Assembly (NCBI RefSeq): GCF_035762065.1
Contig: NZ_DASTPW010000043.1
Coordinates: forward strand, 62,001-126,000
DNA: 64,000 nt
Direction of reading: 5' to 3'
Source of the DNA: Methylibium sp035762065
GTDB lineage: Bacteria > Pseudomonadota > Gammaproteobacteria > Burkholderiales > Burkholderiaceae_C
Made by a program: the position numbers and the translations under genes. The notes beneath the pieces were generated by a model that ran no database searches, was not told the origin of the DNA, and worked only from the letters and a program-made list of their open reading frames with translations. Below, piece by piece: positions 35,177 to 44,376 of the stretch (its first letter is position 1; the number at the start of each line of letters is the position of its first letter).

Positions 35177-36154
35177 ATGCCCTATCCGATAGAGAAAAAG
35201 CTTGTGATTGCCGTGTCCAGTAGCGCGGTATTTGCCATGGATGACGCTAACTCTATTTTCGACAAGGAAGGCGTCGAGGCTTACAGAAACTACCAGCTTG
35301 CCCGATTAGACGAGCCATTTGGTCGAGGGGTCGCATTTCCATTTATTAGACGGCTCCTTCGCCTTAATGAGTTGTACCCTGACCAGATGCCCGTTGAGGT
35401 AGTAGTGCTTTCGAGGAATAGTGCGGACACTGGTCAACGATTCTTTCGGACCTGCAAGCACTATGGACTTGGAATCTCAAGGGGGGCATTCCTGGCCGGG
35501 CAGTCGCCGCACCACTACATCGGCGCGTTCAACGCATCACTCTTCTTGAGTGTTCAGCGCGGGGACGTAGTAGACGCGACGCTTCGTGGTTTTCCAGCTG
35601 GATTAGTCTTGCCAACAAAGCAAGAAGACGATGCTACAGATCATGAGCTCCGGATTGCCTTCGACTTTGATGGTGTGTTAGCCAATGACGAATCCGAACG
35701 TGTTTATGCCAAGCGAGATCACCTCGGCGACTTCCACGAGCACGAAGTGACTCACGCGCGTAGGCCACACGACCCAGGCCCGCTCAAGGACCTCTTTACA
35801 AAAATTGGGTTCTTTCAAAAGCTAGAGGCGCGCCGAACCCTTGAAGATCCGTCATATATACCAGCACTACGTGTCGCTATCGTCACGGCCAGGAACGCGC
35901 CGGCCAATGAGCGAATGATCACATCGCTTCACGAGTGGGGATTTGGAGCGGCCGAGCTCTTCCTGCTGGGAGGAATCGAGAAGAAGCGGGTACTAGACGT
36001 GCTCAAGCCGCACATCTTCTTCGACGACCAGCTTTCTCATCTAGAACCTGCCGCCGCAACAACGCCGTCGGTCCTTATCCCTTTTGGCATAAGGAACGAA
36101 GAACTGCACAGATCGGCAGTTCCCAGTGCAGACGATTTGAGTCTATATCGATGA
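35177..36154 (+). CDS. Cytosolic 5'-nucleotidase (cN-I-like family)
   Basis: 325 residues. The N-terminus LVIAVSSSAVFAMDDANSIF, SRNSADTGQRFF and the HAD-like IAFDFDGVLAND (Asp163, Asp165) with late HIFFDDQLSHLE match the 5'-nucleotidase family that dephosphorylates nucleoside monophosphates. Length is normal and all acidic catalytic motifs are present. Codon use is clearly unlike the flanking genes. The stop overlaps the ATG of a broken downstream frame (ATGA at 36151). It is 450 bp upstream of the defence reverse transcriptase in the same orientation. A role in the defence system is possible, because AMP/dNMP turnover would fit, but this is speculative. Confidence 0.85.
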   Translation: MPYPIEKKLVIAVSSSAVFAMDDANSIFDKEGVEAYRNYQLARLDEPFGRGVAFPFIRRLLRLNELYPDQMPVEVVVLSRNSADTGQRFFRTCKHYGLGISRGAFLAGQSPHHYIGAFNASLFLSVQRGDVVDATLRGFPAGLVLPTKQEDDATDHELRIAFDFDGVLANDESERVYAKRDHLGDFHEHEVTHARRPHDPGPLKDLFTKIGFFQKLEARRTLEDPSYIPALRVAIVTARNAPANERMITSLHEWGFGAAELFLLGGIEKKRVLDVLKPHIFFDDQLSHLEPAAATTPSVLIPFGIRNEELHRSAVPSADDLSLYR

Positions 36155-36471
36155 AGCAGACCGCATATCGGGGGCTGGCTAGCCTAAATGTGGACTCTCG
36201 AGGCGGGCCGATTCTGGTCGAATGCAGGCCTAGGCTGCGGTAGCTTGCACGTTTGCGGCCTACCCTGTGAGAAATCATTTCTCTGGGAGGTGGTGTTGAA
36301 GAGATATGGAAGTCCGGCGTCACAAGAGGCACAATCGCGAAGGACGTGCGTGTTCCGCTCGACGAGATCGAGTTTCTTGTAGGTGAATTGATGACCCAGA
36401 ACACACCAGTGCCGAAGCCGCGCCATAAGAACCCTAAGTTCAAACACGAAGCTCACTGTCATCAGTATTAG
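36151..36471 (+). pseudogene. Broken small gene coupled to the 5'-nucleotidase
   Basis: An ATG at 36151 overlaps the nucleotidase stop. One frame runs 106 codons to TAG at 36469-36471 but is interrupted by TAG at 36241 and TGA at 36268. The last 66 codons (36271-36471) read like real protein, with a GVTRGTIAKDVRVPLDEIEF segment reminiscent of the C-terminus of ImmA/IrrE-type peptidases or an HTH. It is best read as a decayed second gene of the operon. A short frame with CKSC follows at 36472-36528 and may be another remnant. Confidence 0.45.
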
Positions 36472-36604
36472 ATGACTCAATGCAAGTCTTGCAGCGCAGA
36501 CACGCTGAAAATTCCCCCGATTTCTTAGAGCAACCTACCGTAGGGCCGATTGCCATTGGTCGACATGGTGGCCAACTCGCCAAAGAGAAGAAAGACGTAG
36601 GCCC

Positions 36605-39600
36605 ATGTCAACAACTCAGACAGAGATGTTCAGTCTCGGCAACTTGTACGTTGCCTACCGAAAAGCGAAGGCTGAGGCGTTCTATGAGAACACTCACTTT
36701 CACGCTCTCGCCTTCACGAAGTACGAGCAGGCGCTTGATGCAAACCTTCGAAAGCTCCGTGCCCGGCTGGTGACACGTAAGCCAGACTGGCAAGCCGACC
36801 TAAGCTTTCTCGGCGATCATGCGTATCTGCCAAAGTCTGTCGACTGCGGCCCATGGGACGCAAATGACGATGGCCATTTTCGGGCCCTCGATCCGCGGCA
36901 GGATTGGCAGCATCGCTTCAATGAGTCGGGTGAGCCCGCACGCGCGTCTCTCCGTTTGGTAATTAGACCGACTGTCGATTTTCAGATCATTTCTGCGCTG
37001 TGGATCATTTTTGTTGGACATTTGTTTGATGCCACACTTGATCGTAAGACTTCGTTCGGCAACCGCCTTCGAAGGTCTCACGGCCGGTCAAACGATGATC
37101 GAACCAAAGCGCCTAACGTTAATCTTTCGACACCAGGCCTGTTCGCACCGTATTTCTCGGCTTACCGAGATTGGAGGGAGAGAGGTCTTTCGTCAATGCA
37201 GAGTGCTCTTGAGGCAGGAGAGAGCATTCTGGCCATCACGATGGACATTGAGAAGTTCTACCACCGTGTCTCGCCGAAATTTCTGTTGAGGCCCAGGTTT
37301 CTAGAGTTTGTGCAACTGCATCTGTCGCCAACGGAGCGTCTTTTCACAGAGCGGCTCCTCGACGCGATGAATTCTTGGTATCGAAACACCCCAGATTTCG
37401 AAGTTCGCCCCCAGGGCGCCATCCCCGTTGGACTGTCCGCATCGAAGATCATCGCCAATGTTCTCTTGGCGGAATTTGATCAAACGGTAATCGCAAAGCT
37501 TGAGCCAATCTACTATGGCAGGTATGTTGACGACATCTTCTTGGTGCTGAAGGCCTCTGGCGACGACTACGGTGCTCAGCGCGTCACAGGTCGAATTGCG
37601 GAGACTCTTTCAACGCTGGTTAAAGTAAAAAAGAACGATGGTGGCCCTGGTTCACTCACTCTTCAGCTGCCGTACGCGAGGGATTCAGAACTCGTCTTCG
37701 CCAGTCCGAAGCAGAAAGTCTTCGCGCTTTCGTCTGCACATGGCTCCGATCTGGTGCATCACGTTCGAGATCAGATACGACAGCAGTCAAGCGAATACCG
37801 CCTTTTGCCGGCAGTCCCCGAGACCGGCATTGCGATGGCTTCGCGGGCTCTTCTTGCCACGCCAAACGCGGCCTTGCAGGCAGATGCGCTCAGAAAGGCG
37901 GATGTTGTCTCGGTGCGTCGACTCGGGTTTTCACTTCTGCTCAGTGACATTGAAACGTACGCCGCCGACTTACGTCCGAACTCATGGCGACCGATTCGTA
38001 AAGAGTTCTATGGACTCGTCAGTCGACATGTCGTTACCCCCAGCGGATTCTTTGAATTCGTTGGCTATATCCCGCGCGTCTTCGGCCTCATGCTAAGTTG
38101 CGGGGATGTGAAAGAGGCCAAGAGACTTATCACGGATATCTCGACGATCGCTGATCTGCTGCGTGCGACGACGACGCTCGGCCGGGTCGACAGCAAGCAG
38201 GCCTTCGAACTCTGCCTACAGCAGTACGCCAACGCGTTACTGCAAGCTGGACTGCAGGCCGCGACGCTACGGATCGTTGAACTAAGTTCAGGGTACCTGG
38301 GTGTACTTCGCAAACTGAAGGTGCTGAGTCGCGGCTTGAGGGTGCCGTCGACGGTTCGAGGGCTTGACACGCTGGTAAAGCAGGTACTGCTCGCTGATTG
38401 GGGTCGTCGACCGTATAAGGAGCACTGGTTTCAAGATCAGCATGCAGATGAGATTGGACCAAAGGTGCCGCGCGAGCTGGAGGTCCGTCGACAGTTGCGC
38501 CTTGGAGCGATACGCCGCTTTCGGCTGGAGGCGACTGATCTCAAAGTGCCGCATTGGCCCGCGCTGGCTTTCCCCACGCGACCTCTCCGCATTGACGAGA
38601 TGGGCTTGGTGGCACCCGCTGTCCTGTCTGATCCGGCTCTCTTTCGGAATGTGATTCGATTTCTTCGGGGTGCGGAAGTTGTGTCCTCGCGATCCCTAGG
38701 CTTCGCCCCGAATGATGATGGGTCTCCAATCTCGAACTTCGTCGCACCTGGTAAGCCAAGAGAGCGCATTCGAATCGCCGTGACCAGCTTGGAAACAACC
38801 GATGCGCAATGGGAAGCTGCGGTACGGGGAAAGCAAGATCGTTCAGGGGCACGCTACGTGGCATTTAATGGGCTAGTCAATCGCATCCTGAAAGAGCCAA
38901 AGCGTCCCGACTATATCGTCATGCCGGAGCTGAGCATTCCTCTGCGCTGGGCGCTCCGAGCCGCGCGCAAGCTCGCAACCAATGGCGTGTCCCTGCTGGC
39001 CGGTGTTGAATACCATCGTGATCGAGTCACCCGGCGGATGCGAAACGATTGCCTCGTGTCATTGACCACCTTCTGGCCGGGATACGCAAGCAGCATCGTG
39101 GTACTCCAGCCGAAGTTTGAACCATCTCATGGCGAGCGCCTGCAGCTCAGAAAGCTGCTAGGCGGGAGTGACCGGCTCTTCAAGCCCACCGGAGCCAAAG
39201 CCCGTCCTACGGTATACGGACATTGCGGTTTCTTCTTCTCCCCGCTAATCTGCAGCGATCTCACGAACATCTCTCACCGGCGTGACTTAAGAGGCGAGGT
39301 CGATGCGTTATTCGTCTTGGAGTGGAACCCCGACACGAGAACGTTCGCGTCTCTCGTTGAGTCCGCCGCCAATGACTTGCACGCTTTTGTTGTACAGACC
39401 AACAACCGAAAATATGGCGACAGCCGAATTAGGGCCCCCGCCAGTCAAGGCTACGCAAGAGACGTTGTCCAGGTAAAGGGGGGCGTGAGTGACTACTACG
39501 TTCTCGGCGAGATTGACTACAAGCAACTTCGAGCCGAGCAACGCCGCAAGGTTAAGAACGCCCAATTCAAACCTGTCCCCATCGGCTATGTTATGTCGAC

Positions 39601-39613
39601 GTTACGAAAGTAG
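36605..39613 (+). CDS. drt1: Reverse transcriptase-nitrilase fusion, DRT type 1 (UG1) anti-phage protein
   Basis: 1002 residues. The N-terminal half is a reverse transcriptase of the UG/Abi group: motif A ITMDIEKFYHRVS with Asp214, QGAIPVGLSASKIIANVLL, and the catalytic GRYVDDIFLVL (YVDD, 307-310). The C-terminal third is a nitrilase-superfamily amidohydrolase with an apparently intact Glu-Lys-Cys triad: Glu775 in VMPELSIP, Lys837 in LQPKFEPSHGE, Cys883 in SPLICSDLTN. This fusion is the hallmark of defence-associated RT type 1. It is not a group II intron RT (no maturase or intron RNA) nor a retron. It has low-GC codon use and follows a broken gene and a 5'-nucleotidase. Confidence 0.9.
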   Translation: MSTTQTEMFSLGNLYVAYRKAKAEAFYENTHFHALAFTKYEQALDANLRKLRARLVTRKPDWQADLSFLGDHAYLPKSVDCGPWDANDDGHFRALDPRQDWQHRFNESGEPARASLRLVIRPTVDFQIISALWIIFVGHLFDATLDRKTSFGNRLRRSHGRSNDDRTKAPNVNLSTPGLFAPYFSAYRDWRERGLSSMQSALEAGESILAITMDIEKFYHRVSPKFLLRPRFLEFVQLHLSPTERLFTERLLDAMNSWYRNTPDFEVRPQGAIPVGLSASKIIANVLLAEFDQTVIAKLEPIYYGRYVDDIFLVLKASGDDYGAQRVTGRIAETLSTLVKVKKNDGGPGSLTLQLPYARDSELVFASPKQKVFALSSAHGSDLVHHVRDQIRQQSSEYRLLPAVPETGIAMASRALLATPNAALQADALRKADVVSVRRLGFSLLLSDIETYAADLRPNSWRPIRKEFYGLVSRHVVTPSGFFEFVGYIPRVFGLMLSCGDVKEAKRLITDISTIADLLRATTTLGRVDSKQAFELCLQQYANALLQAGLQAATLRIVELSSGYLGVLRKLKVLSRGLRVPSTVRGLDTLVKQVLLADWGRRPYKEHWFQDQHADEIGPKVPRELEVRRQLRLGAIRRFRLEATDLKVPHWPALAFPTRPLRIDEMGLVAPAVLSDPALFRNVIRFLRGAEVVSSRSLGFAPNDDGSPISNFVAPGKPRERIRIAVTSLETTDAQWEAAVRGKQDRSGARYVAFNGLVNRILKEPKRPDYIVMPELSIPLRWALRAARKLATNGVSLLAGVEYHRDRVTRRMRNDCLVSLTTFWPGYASSIVVLQPKFEPSHGERLQLRKLLGGSDRLFKPTGAKARPTVYGHCGFFFSPLICSDLTNISHRRDLRGEVDALFVLEWNPDTRTFASLVESAANDLHAFVVQTNNRKYGDSRIRAPASQGYARDVVQVKGGVSDYYVLGEIDYKQLRAEQRRKVKNAQFKPVPIGYVMSTLRK

Positions 39614-39852
39614 TTGCGGCGCCGGATTTAAAGGTGGCACGTTAAGCCCGTGCACTACGCACGGACCACCTGATCAATGACACGTTCGGACCCCGCCGTA
39701 TCTTCGACTGAACGTCGGCGTTCGACATTGATCGGCTGGCCTCCCAAATTGGTCAACGAACGCTTGCCGCAACTGCTGACGTTCAGTGCCTCAAGTCGAC
39801 TGTCAGCACTCAGTCTTAAGCAGTCGTCCCACCATTAGGCCTAATCAATTGC
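39614..39852. other. Non-coding stretch after the DRT1 gene with a nested hairpin
   Basis: No coding frame. At 39632-39672 an outer stem AGGTGG/CCACCT encloses an inner stem CCGTGC/GCACGG with a 5-nt loop. It may be the DRT1 transcript end or a small RNA element; no T-run follows, so it is not a standard terminator. A 12-bp palindrome ATTAGGCCTAAT lies at 39834-39845. Confidence 0.35.
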
Positions 39853-41351
39853 TTACGACCCCTGCCACCCAAGCGTCCCCGCCTCCACCCCCACCGCCGC
39901 ATCCGCGATCGCGACACGCAATCGAAATACGTTCCCGCCTACTCCCACGTCGCCCCTTTCTCCAAGGCGCACGAACGTCGCGCGAGGCATCGAACACATT
40001 TGAATCGGTTGCAGCGTCTGCAGCGCGAGCACATTGACGTTGTTTTCGTCGTCTTGCAACGCGTAGACAACCGACCTCAATTCGCTAAGGCACCTCGACC
40101 GTGCCGAGCAAGACACTTGCCTTCGTCATCGAAGTCGGTCTGCAGCGAAACGAGCCCCGTCCCATCGCTCGATGGCAGCAACTGCGTGCTGTAGTTCTCA
40201 CACCAGTTCCCCACCGCCGGCGCCACAGGCAAGCCGATCGGCGCCGCGACGAGCCGCCACGGCCCGCTGCCATCCCCACGGTCGTCGACAAACATCGAAT
40301 GCCCGTTGACCGCCGCATCGACGCCGCCGCCCTCGACGCTGACGAGCTGCCCGATTAGCAACAGCGCCCCGTGCGCCGTCCCCGCCGTCGGCACCCACAC
40401 CATCGTCGGCGCATGCCGCAGCACGTGGCCGTCGGCGGTGCGCGGCTGAAACCCGCTCGTCGCCGGTGCGCCCCAGTCGAGCCCGTCGTCGGAGAACCGC
40501 AGGTACGCCGTGCAATCCAGCCGCCGTGTGCTGCAGCGCTCGTAGCTCATCGCATAGCGCCCGCTCGGTAGCCGCCGCACGACGGCCATGCCGGGCCGGT
40601 CGGTGGCGTCGGGGCCGGCGACGATGACGTGCGGCGCGGTCCAGGTGAGCCCGTCGGTCGTCGAGGTGATCTTCAGCACCTGCGAATAGCCGGGCTCGGT
40701 CTCGTCGGAGTAGATGCACGCGAGCCGGCCGTCGGCGGCGATCAGGAACTCGGGCTCCCATACGCCCGAGCCGTCGGCGCCGGGCCGGCGCGGCACGGCC
40801 GCTTTGCCGCAGGCGGCACCGGCGATGCGATGGAAGCTCGCGCCACCGTCGTCGCTGCGGAAGATGAGGTGCTCCATGGCGGCGCCGGTCTGGTCCTGCC
40901 CGACCGATGCGGCGTAGAGCAGCGTGCCTGCCGCGAGCGCGCCGACGGTGCGCGGCATCTCGAACAGCGTGCCGCAGCACAGGCCGCCGGCGAAGGCGGC
41001 ATCGTGCAGCGTGCCGAGCCGCGTGAAGGTGGCGCCGTCGTGGCCGCTGGCGTGGAAGCCGGCCTGCAGCACGCCGCCGTCGAACTCGGTCAGGCTAGCG
41101 ACGATGCGGCCGTTGCGCGCCGGGTCGGCCTGATGCGCAAGGCGCACGAGGCGCGGATAGGCGCTCCACGTCGTTTGCAGCAGCGTGCCTTGCGGCGCGC
41201 GCACCACCACGGTGGCGGTGGCCTTCGAAGACGTCAGCGCTTCGTCCGCACCGCCGCCGCCGCACGCGTTCAGCAAGGCGGCCAGCGCCGTCGCGACGAA
41301 GCGGGTGATGACGCCGGAAGGCCCGTGCCGCACGTGCTTCGATGACTGCAT
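39853..41351 (-). CDS. Sialidase/BNR-repeat-like lipoprotein, possibly frameshifted near its end
   Basis: The continuous frame is 41351-40077 (424 residues). A signal peptide ends in LLNACGGGG, a lipobox with Cys30. Asp-box motifs SDDGGASF, STDGLTW and SDDGLDW mark a BNR/sialidase-type propeller, with VWEPEFL and MSYERC between them. Near 40090 the frame closes (RHGRGALAN). The +1 frame continues open with GC-rich codons to TAA at 39853 (about 75 residues, ending RLRVAIADAAVGVEAGTLGW), suggesting one frameshift. It could instead be the true end followed by non-coding DNA. The substrate is unknown; extracellular glycan binding or cleavage fits. Confidence 0.65.
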
Positions 41352-41441
41352 GGGCGCGCATGGTCGGCATGCGCGTCACCGCGCGATCAGCGGAACAACA
41401 GGCGTTTTCTTGCGGCGGCGCACGCCGGCCCGGGGCGGCGC

Positions 41442-42293
41442 TCAGGGCGAGCGGCCCAGCCCGAAGAATTCGTGCAAGGCTTCACGGTAGTGCCGGTGGC
41501 CGACCACGTCGGTGTCCTCGTGCACCGCGCCTTCGACGAGCAGGAAGCGCTTCGGCTCCACCGCCCGCTCGTACAGCGCGCGGCCGAGTCGAGGCGAGAC
41601 CATCGTGTCGTCGGCGCCGTGGATCACGAGCACCGGCGATCCGATCTGCGCGATGCGCGAGCCCGCGTCGAAGTGCTGCGTGATCATCCATTGGATCGGC
41701 AGCCAGCCCCAGCGCGTGCTGTTGAGCACGTCGACGACCGAGGTGAAGGCGCCTTCGGCGATCACGCCGCGCTCGTCGCTCACCTGCTGCGCGAGCTGCA
41801 CGGCGATCACCGCGCCGAGCGAGTGGCCGGCGATGTAGCGGCGCGACTGCGGCTGCGTGCGGTTGAGCCAGGCCCAGGCCTCGCGGGCGTCCTCGATGGC
41901 CATCGTCTCGGACGGCAGGGCGTCGCTGCTGCGGCCGAAGCCGCGGTAGTCGACGCCCAGCACCGAGAAGCCCAGCGCGTGCCACTGGCGCATGCGCGGC
42001 GCGCTGGCGCGCACGTCCCAGCGCGTGCCGTGCAGGAACAGCAGCACCGGCGCGGCGGCCTCGGCCTGCGGCAGCCACAGGCCGTGCAGGCGCACGGCGG
42101 CGCCGGTGTGCTCGGGGTGGGCCGAGACGTAGTCGATCCACACGTCCTGCATGCCGAGCGCCGCGGCCGCCGCTCGCGGCTGGACCTGCTTGGTCGGCAT
42201 GAAGATCCAGCGGCGCTGCTCGTAGTCGACGATGGCGCAGCCGCCCAGCAGCAGGCCCGCGAGCAGGACGGGCAGCGCGCGCGTCAGGCGCAT
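41442..42293 (-). CDS. Alpha/beta hydrolase, outer-membrane or periplasmic lipoprotein
   Basis: 283 residues. The N-terminus has a hydrophobic signal and lipobox LLGGCAIVDY (Cys19). The alpha/beta-hydrolase fold shows VLLFLHGTRWD (oxyanion loop), VLGVDYRGFGRS, the nucleophile elbow AGHSLGAVIA, VLVIHGADDTMV (acid) and EGAVHEDTD (His). It resembles BEM46/YqiA-type serine hydrolases. The substrate is not evident. Confidence 0.85.
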   Translation of the reverse strand: MRLTRALPVLLAGLLLGGCAIVDYEQRRWIFMPTKQVQPRAAAAALGMQDVWIDYVSAHPEHTGAAVRLHGLWLPQAEAAAPVLLFLHGTRWDVRASAPRMRQWHALGFSVLGVDYRGFGRSSDALPSETMAIEDAREAWAWLNRTQPQSRRYIAGHSLGAVIAVQLAQQVSDERGVIAEGAFTSVVDVLNSTRWGWLPIQWMITQHFDAGSRIAQIGSPVLVIHGADDTMVSPRLGRALYERAVEPKRFLLVEGAVHEDTDVVGHRHYREALHEFFGLGRSP

Positions 42294-42554
42294 CGGGACG
42301 GCGGGGGCGGCATGCGGGCGACTCTAGGGGTCGGGCACCGCCGGCGGCAAGCCGCAGCGCGCACCGCCGCAAGCCGACCGAGGGATGGCGCGGCGCGCCT
42401 GTTGGCCAGCTCGGCCTGACGACGCGAGCCGCGACGTGCGGGCCGCGAGAGGGCCGGCGTGCCGGCCTCGGGCGGGCCGACCGCTCGGAACGTCGATTGC
42501 CGAACAGCCCGCATGGCTTCGCGTTTCCTGTGAGGCCCAGACCTGGAGCACCTC

Positions 42555-43724
42555 ATGAAAGCCCTCTGCTGGCACGGCAAGCACGACATCCGCTACGACA
42601 CGGTCCCCGATCCGCAGATCGAGGAGCCGCGCGACGCGATCATCAAGATGAGCAGTTGCGCGATCTGCGGCTCCGACCTCCACCTGTTCGACGGCTTCAT
42701 GCCCGGCATGGAAGCCGGCGACGTGATGGGGCACGAGTTCATGGGCGAGGTGGTCGAGGTCGGCTCGGGCAACAAGAAGCTGAAGGTCGGCGACCGCGTC
42801 GTCGTGCCCTTCACCATCTGCTGCGGCGAATGCGAGCAGTGCCAGCGGGGCAACTGGTCGGTGTGCGAGCGCAGCAACCGCAACAAGGACATCGCCGACA
42901 AGGTGTTCGGCCACACGACGGCCGGCCTGTTCGGCTACACGCACCTGACCGGCGGCTATGCCGGCGGCCAGGCCGAGTACATCCGCGTGCCGTATGCCGA
43001 CGTCGCGCCGGTCAAGGTGCCCGATGGCATGAGCGACGAGAGCGTGCTGTTCCTCGGCGACATCCTGCCCACCGGCTGGCAGGCGGCGGTGCAGTGCGAC
43101 ATCCAGCGCACCGACACGGTGGCGATCTGGGGCGCCGGGCCGGTCGGGCAGTTCGCCGCGCGTGCGGCGATCCTGCTCGGCGCGAAGGAGGTGGTGGTGA
43201 TCGACCGCCTGCCCGATCGCTTGAGCATGGCCAAGGCCTGCGGCGCGCTGACGATCAACTTCGACCAGGAAAGCGTCGTCGAGCGGTTGAACGAACTCAC
43301 CGGCGGCAAGGGCCCGGAGAAGTGCATCGACGCGGTCGGCATGGAGTCGCACGTCGGCTCGACGGTCGACACCTTCTACGACCGCGCCAAGCAGGCCGTG
43401 ATGGCCGAGAGCGACCGGCCGCACGTGCTGCGCGAAATGATCTACGTGTGCCGGCCGGCCGGCGTGCTGTCGGTCCCCGGCGTCTATGGCGGCCTGGTCG
43501 ACAAGATCCCCTTCGGGATGCTGATGAACAAGGGCCTCACCGTGCGCACCGGCCAGACCCACGTGAACCGCTGGACCGACGACCTGATGCGCCGCATCCA
43601 GCAGGGCCAGATCGACCCGACCTTCGTCATCACCCACACCGAGTCGCTCGCCGACGGACCCGAGATGTACAAGACCTTCCGCGACAAGAAGGAAGGTTGC
43701 ATCAAGGTCGTGCTCAAGCCCTGA
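42555..43724 (+). CDS. Zinc-dependent alcohol dehydrogenase, glutathione-independent formaldehyde-dehydrogenase-like
   Basis: 389 residues. Medium-chain dehydrogenase: catalytic zinc ligands Cys38 (SCAICGSD) and His60-Glu61 (MGHEFMGE), structural zinc cysteines 90, 93, 96 and 104 (CCGECEQCQRG...VCE), and a Rossmann motif VAIWGAGPVGQFAARAA. The insert after residue 105 and the C-terminal region match the class typified by glutathione-independent formaldehyde dehydrogenase, widespread in Burkholderiales with uncertain substrates. GGAG lies upstream of the ATG. A small membrane protein follows 9 bp downstream. Confidence 0.88.
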   Translation: MKALCWHGKHDIRYDTVPDPQIEEPRDAIIKMSSCAICGSDLHLFDGFMPGMEAGDVMGHEFMGEVVEVGSGNKKLKVGDRVVVPFTICCGECEQCQRGNWSVCERSNRNKDIADKVFGHTTAGLFGYTHLTGGYAGGQAEYIRVPYADVAPVKVPDGMSDESVLFLGDILPTGWQAAVQCDIQRTDTVAIWGAGPVGQFAARAAILLGAKEVVVIDRLPDRLSMAKACGALTINFDQESVVERLNELTGGKGPEKCIDAVGMESHVGSTVDTFYDRAKQAVMAESDRPHVLREMIYVCRPAGVLSVPGVYGGLVDKIPFGMLMNKGLTVRTGQTHVNRWTDDLMRRIQQGQIDPTFVITHTESLADGPEMYKTFRDKKEGCIKVVLKP

Positions 43725-43733
43725 GGACCCACC

Positions 43734-44342
43734 ATGGCCAACACCGAACTGACCCACGAACCTTCCTCGCTCGACCGGAAGGCCCGCTCGTTCATCGCCG
43801 CACTGCAGCCTGCTTCGGGGCAGCGGCCGAGCGCATCGCGCACGCTGGCGCGGGGCCTCGGCTGGTTCAGCCTGGGGCTCGGCGCGGTCGAGCTGCTCGC
43901 CGCACGGCCGCTGGCCCGCGGCATCGGGCTGGCGGGGCACGAGTCGCTGCTGCGCGCCTACGGGCTGCGCGAGATCGTCAACGGCCTGGGGCTGCTGGCA
44001 TCGCGGCAGCCGGGCTCGGCGGCGAGCTGGGTCGGCGCGCGCGTCGCCGGCGATGCGCTCGACCTGACGACGCTCGCGGCGGCCGCCGTGGCGCCGCGTC
44101 CGCGCTCGGGCCATCCGGTCGCCGCGCTGTTCGCGGTCGCCGGCGTCACGCTGCTCGACCTGATCTGCGCGAAGACGCTGCAGCAGGAAGCGCATGCCGC
44201 GCGGCAGACGACCGACTACAGCGGCCGGGGCGGCCTCGGCGGCGATCCGCGATCGATGCGCGGCGCGGCGCTGGAGAACTTCGACCAGCCGCCCGACATG
44301 CGCATCTCGTCGGGCCGGATGATGACGGCCACGCGGCACTGA
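43734..44342 (+). CDS. Small membrane protein of unknown function
   Basis: 202 residues. Hydrophobic segments near 42-62 (LGWFSLGLGAVELLAARPL), 75-95 and 120-145 (VAALFAVAGVTLLDLI) suggest three or four membrane passes. The C-terminal 50 residues are hydrophilic (SGRGGLGGDPRSMRG). I recognise no family with confidence. The 9-bp gap to the alcohol dehydrogenase implies an operon. Confidence 0.6.
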   Translation: MANTELTHEPSSLDRKARSFIAALQPASGQRPSASRTLARGLGWFSLGLGAVELLAARPLARGIGLAGHESLLRAYGLREIVNGLGLLASRQPGSAASWVGARVAGDALDLTTLAAAAVAPRPRSGHPVAALFAVAGVTLLDLICAKTLQQEAHAARQTTDYSGRGGLGGDPRSMRGAALENFDQPPDMRISSGRMMTATRH

Positions 44343-44376
44343 TCGAGAGCGCGCGGGGCGCTGCCGCGGCGCATCG

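Larger units (their letters stand above)
35160..39850. mobile_element. Low-GC genomic islet carrying a DRT1-type defence gene
   Basis: By eye the GC content is about 50-55% here against about 70% outside, with A/T-ending codons common. Contents are a 5'-nucleotidase, a broken gene and the reverse transcriptase-nitrilase gene, all on the plus strand. No recombinase or flanking repeats were found, so the edges are approximate. Confidence 0.6.

Noticed and set aside
36605..39613. Reverse transcriptase as a group II intron or retron
   Set aside because: No maturase/HNH domain or intron RNA ends, and no retron msr/msd structure was recognised. The C-terminal nitrilase domain fits DRT1.
39641..39700. 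GTTAAGC after the DRT1 gene as an integron attC core
   Set aside because: No matching inverse core and L-box arrangement, and no integrase nearby.
34673..40087. Shared ATTCGCTA at 34673 and 40080 as flanking repeats of the islet
   Set aside because: Eight bases can match by chance, and the right copy lies inside the sialidase-like frame rather than at its boundary.
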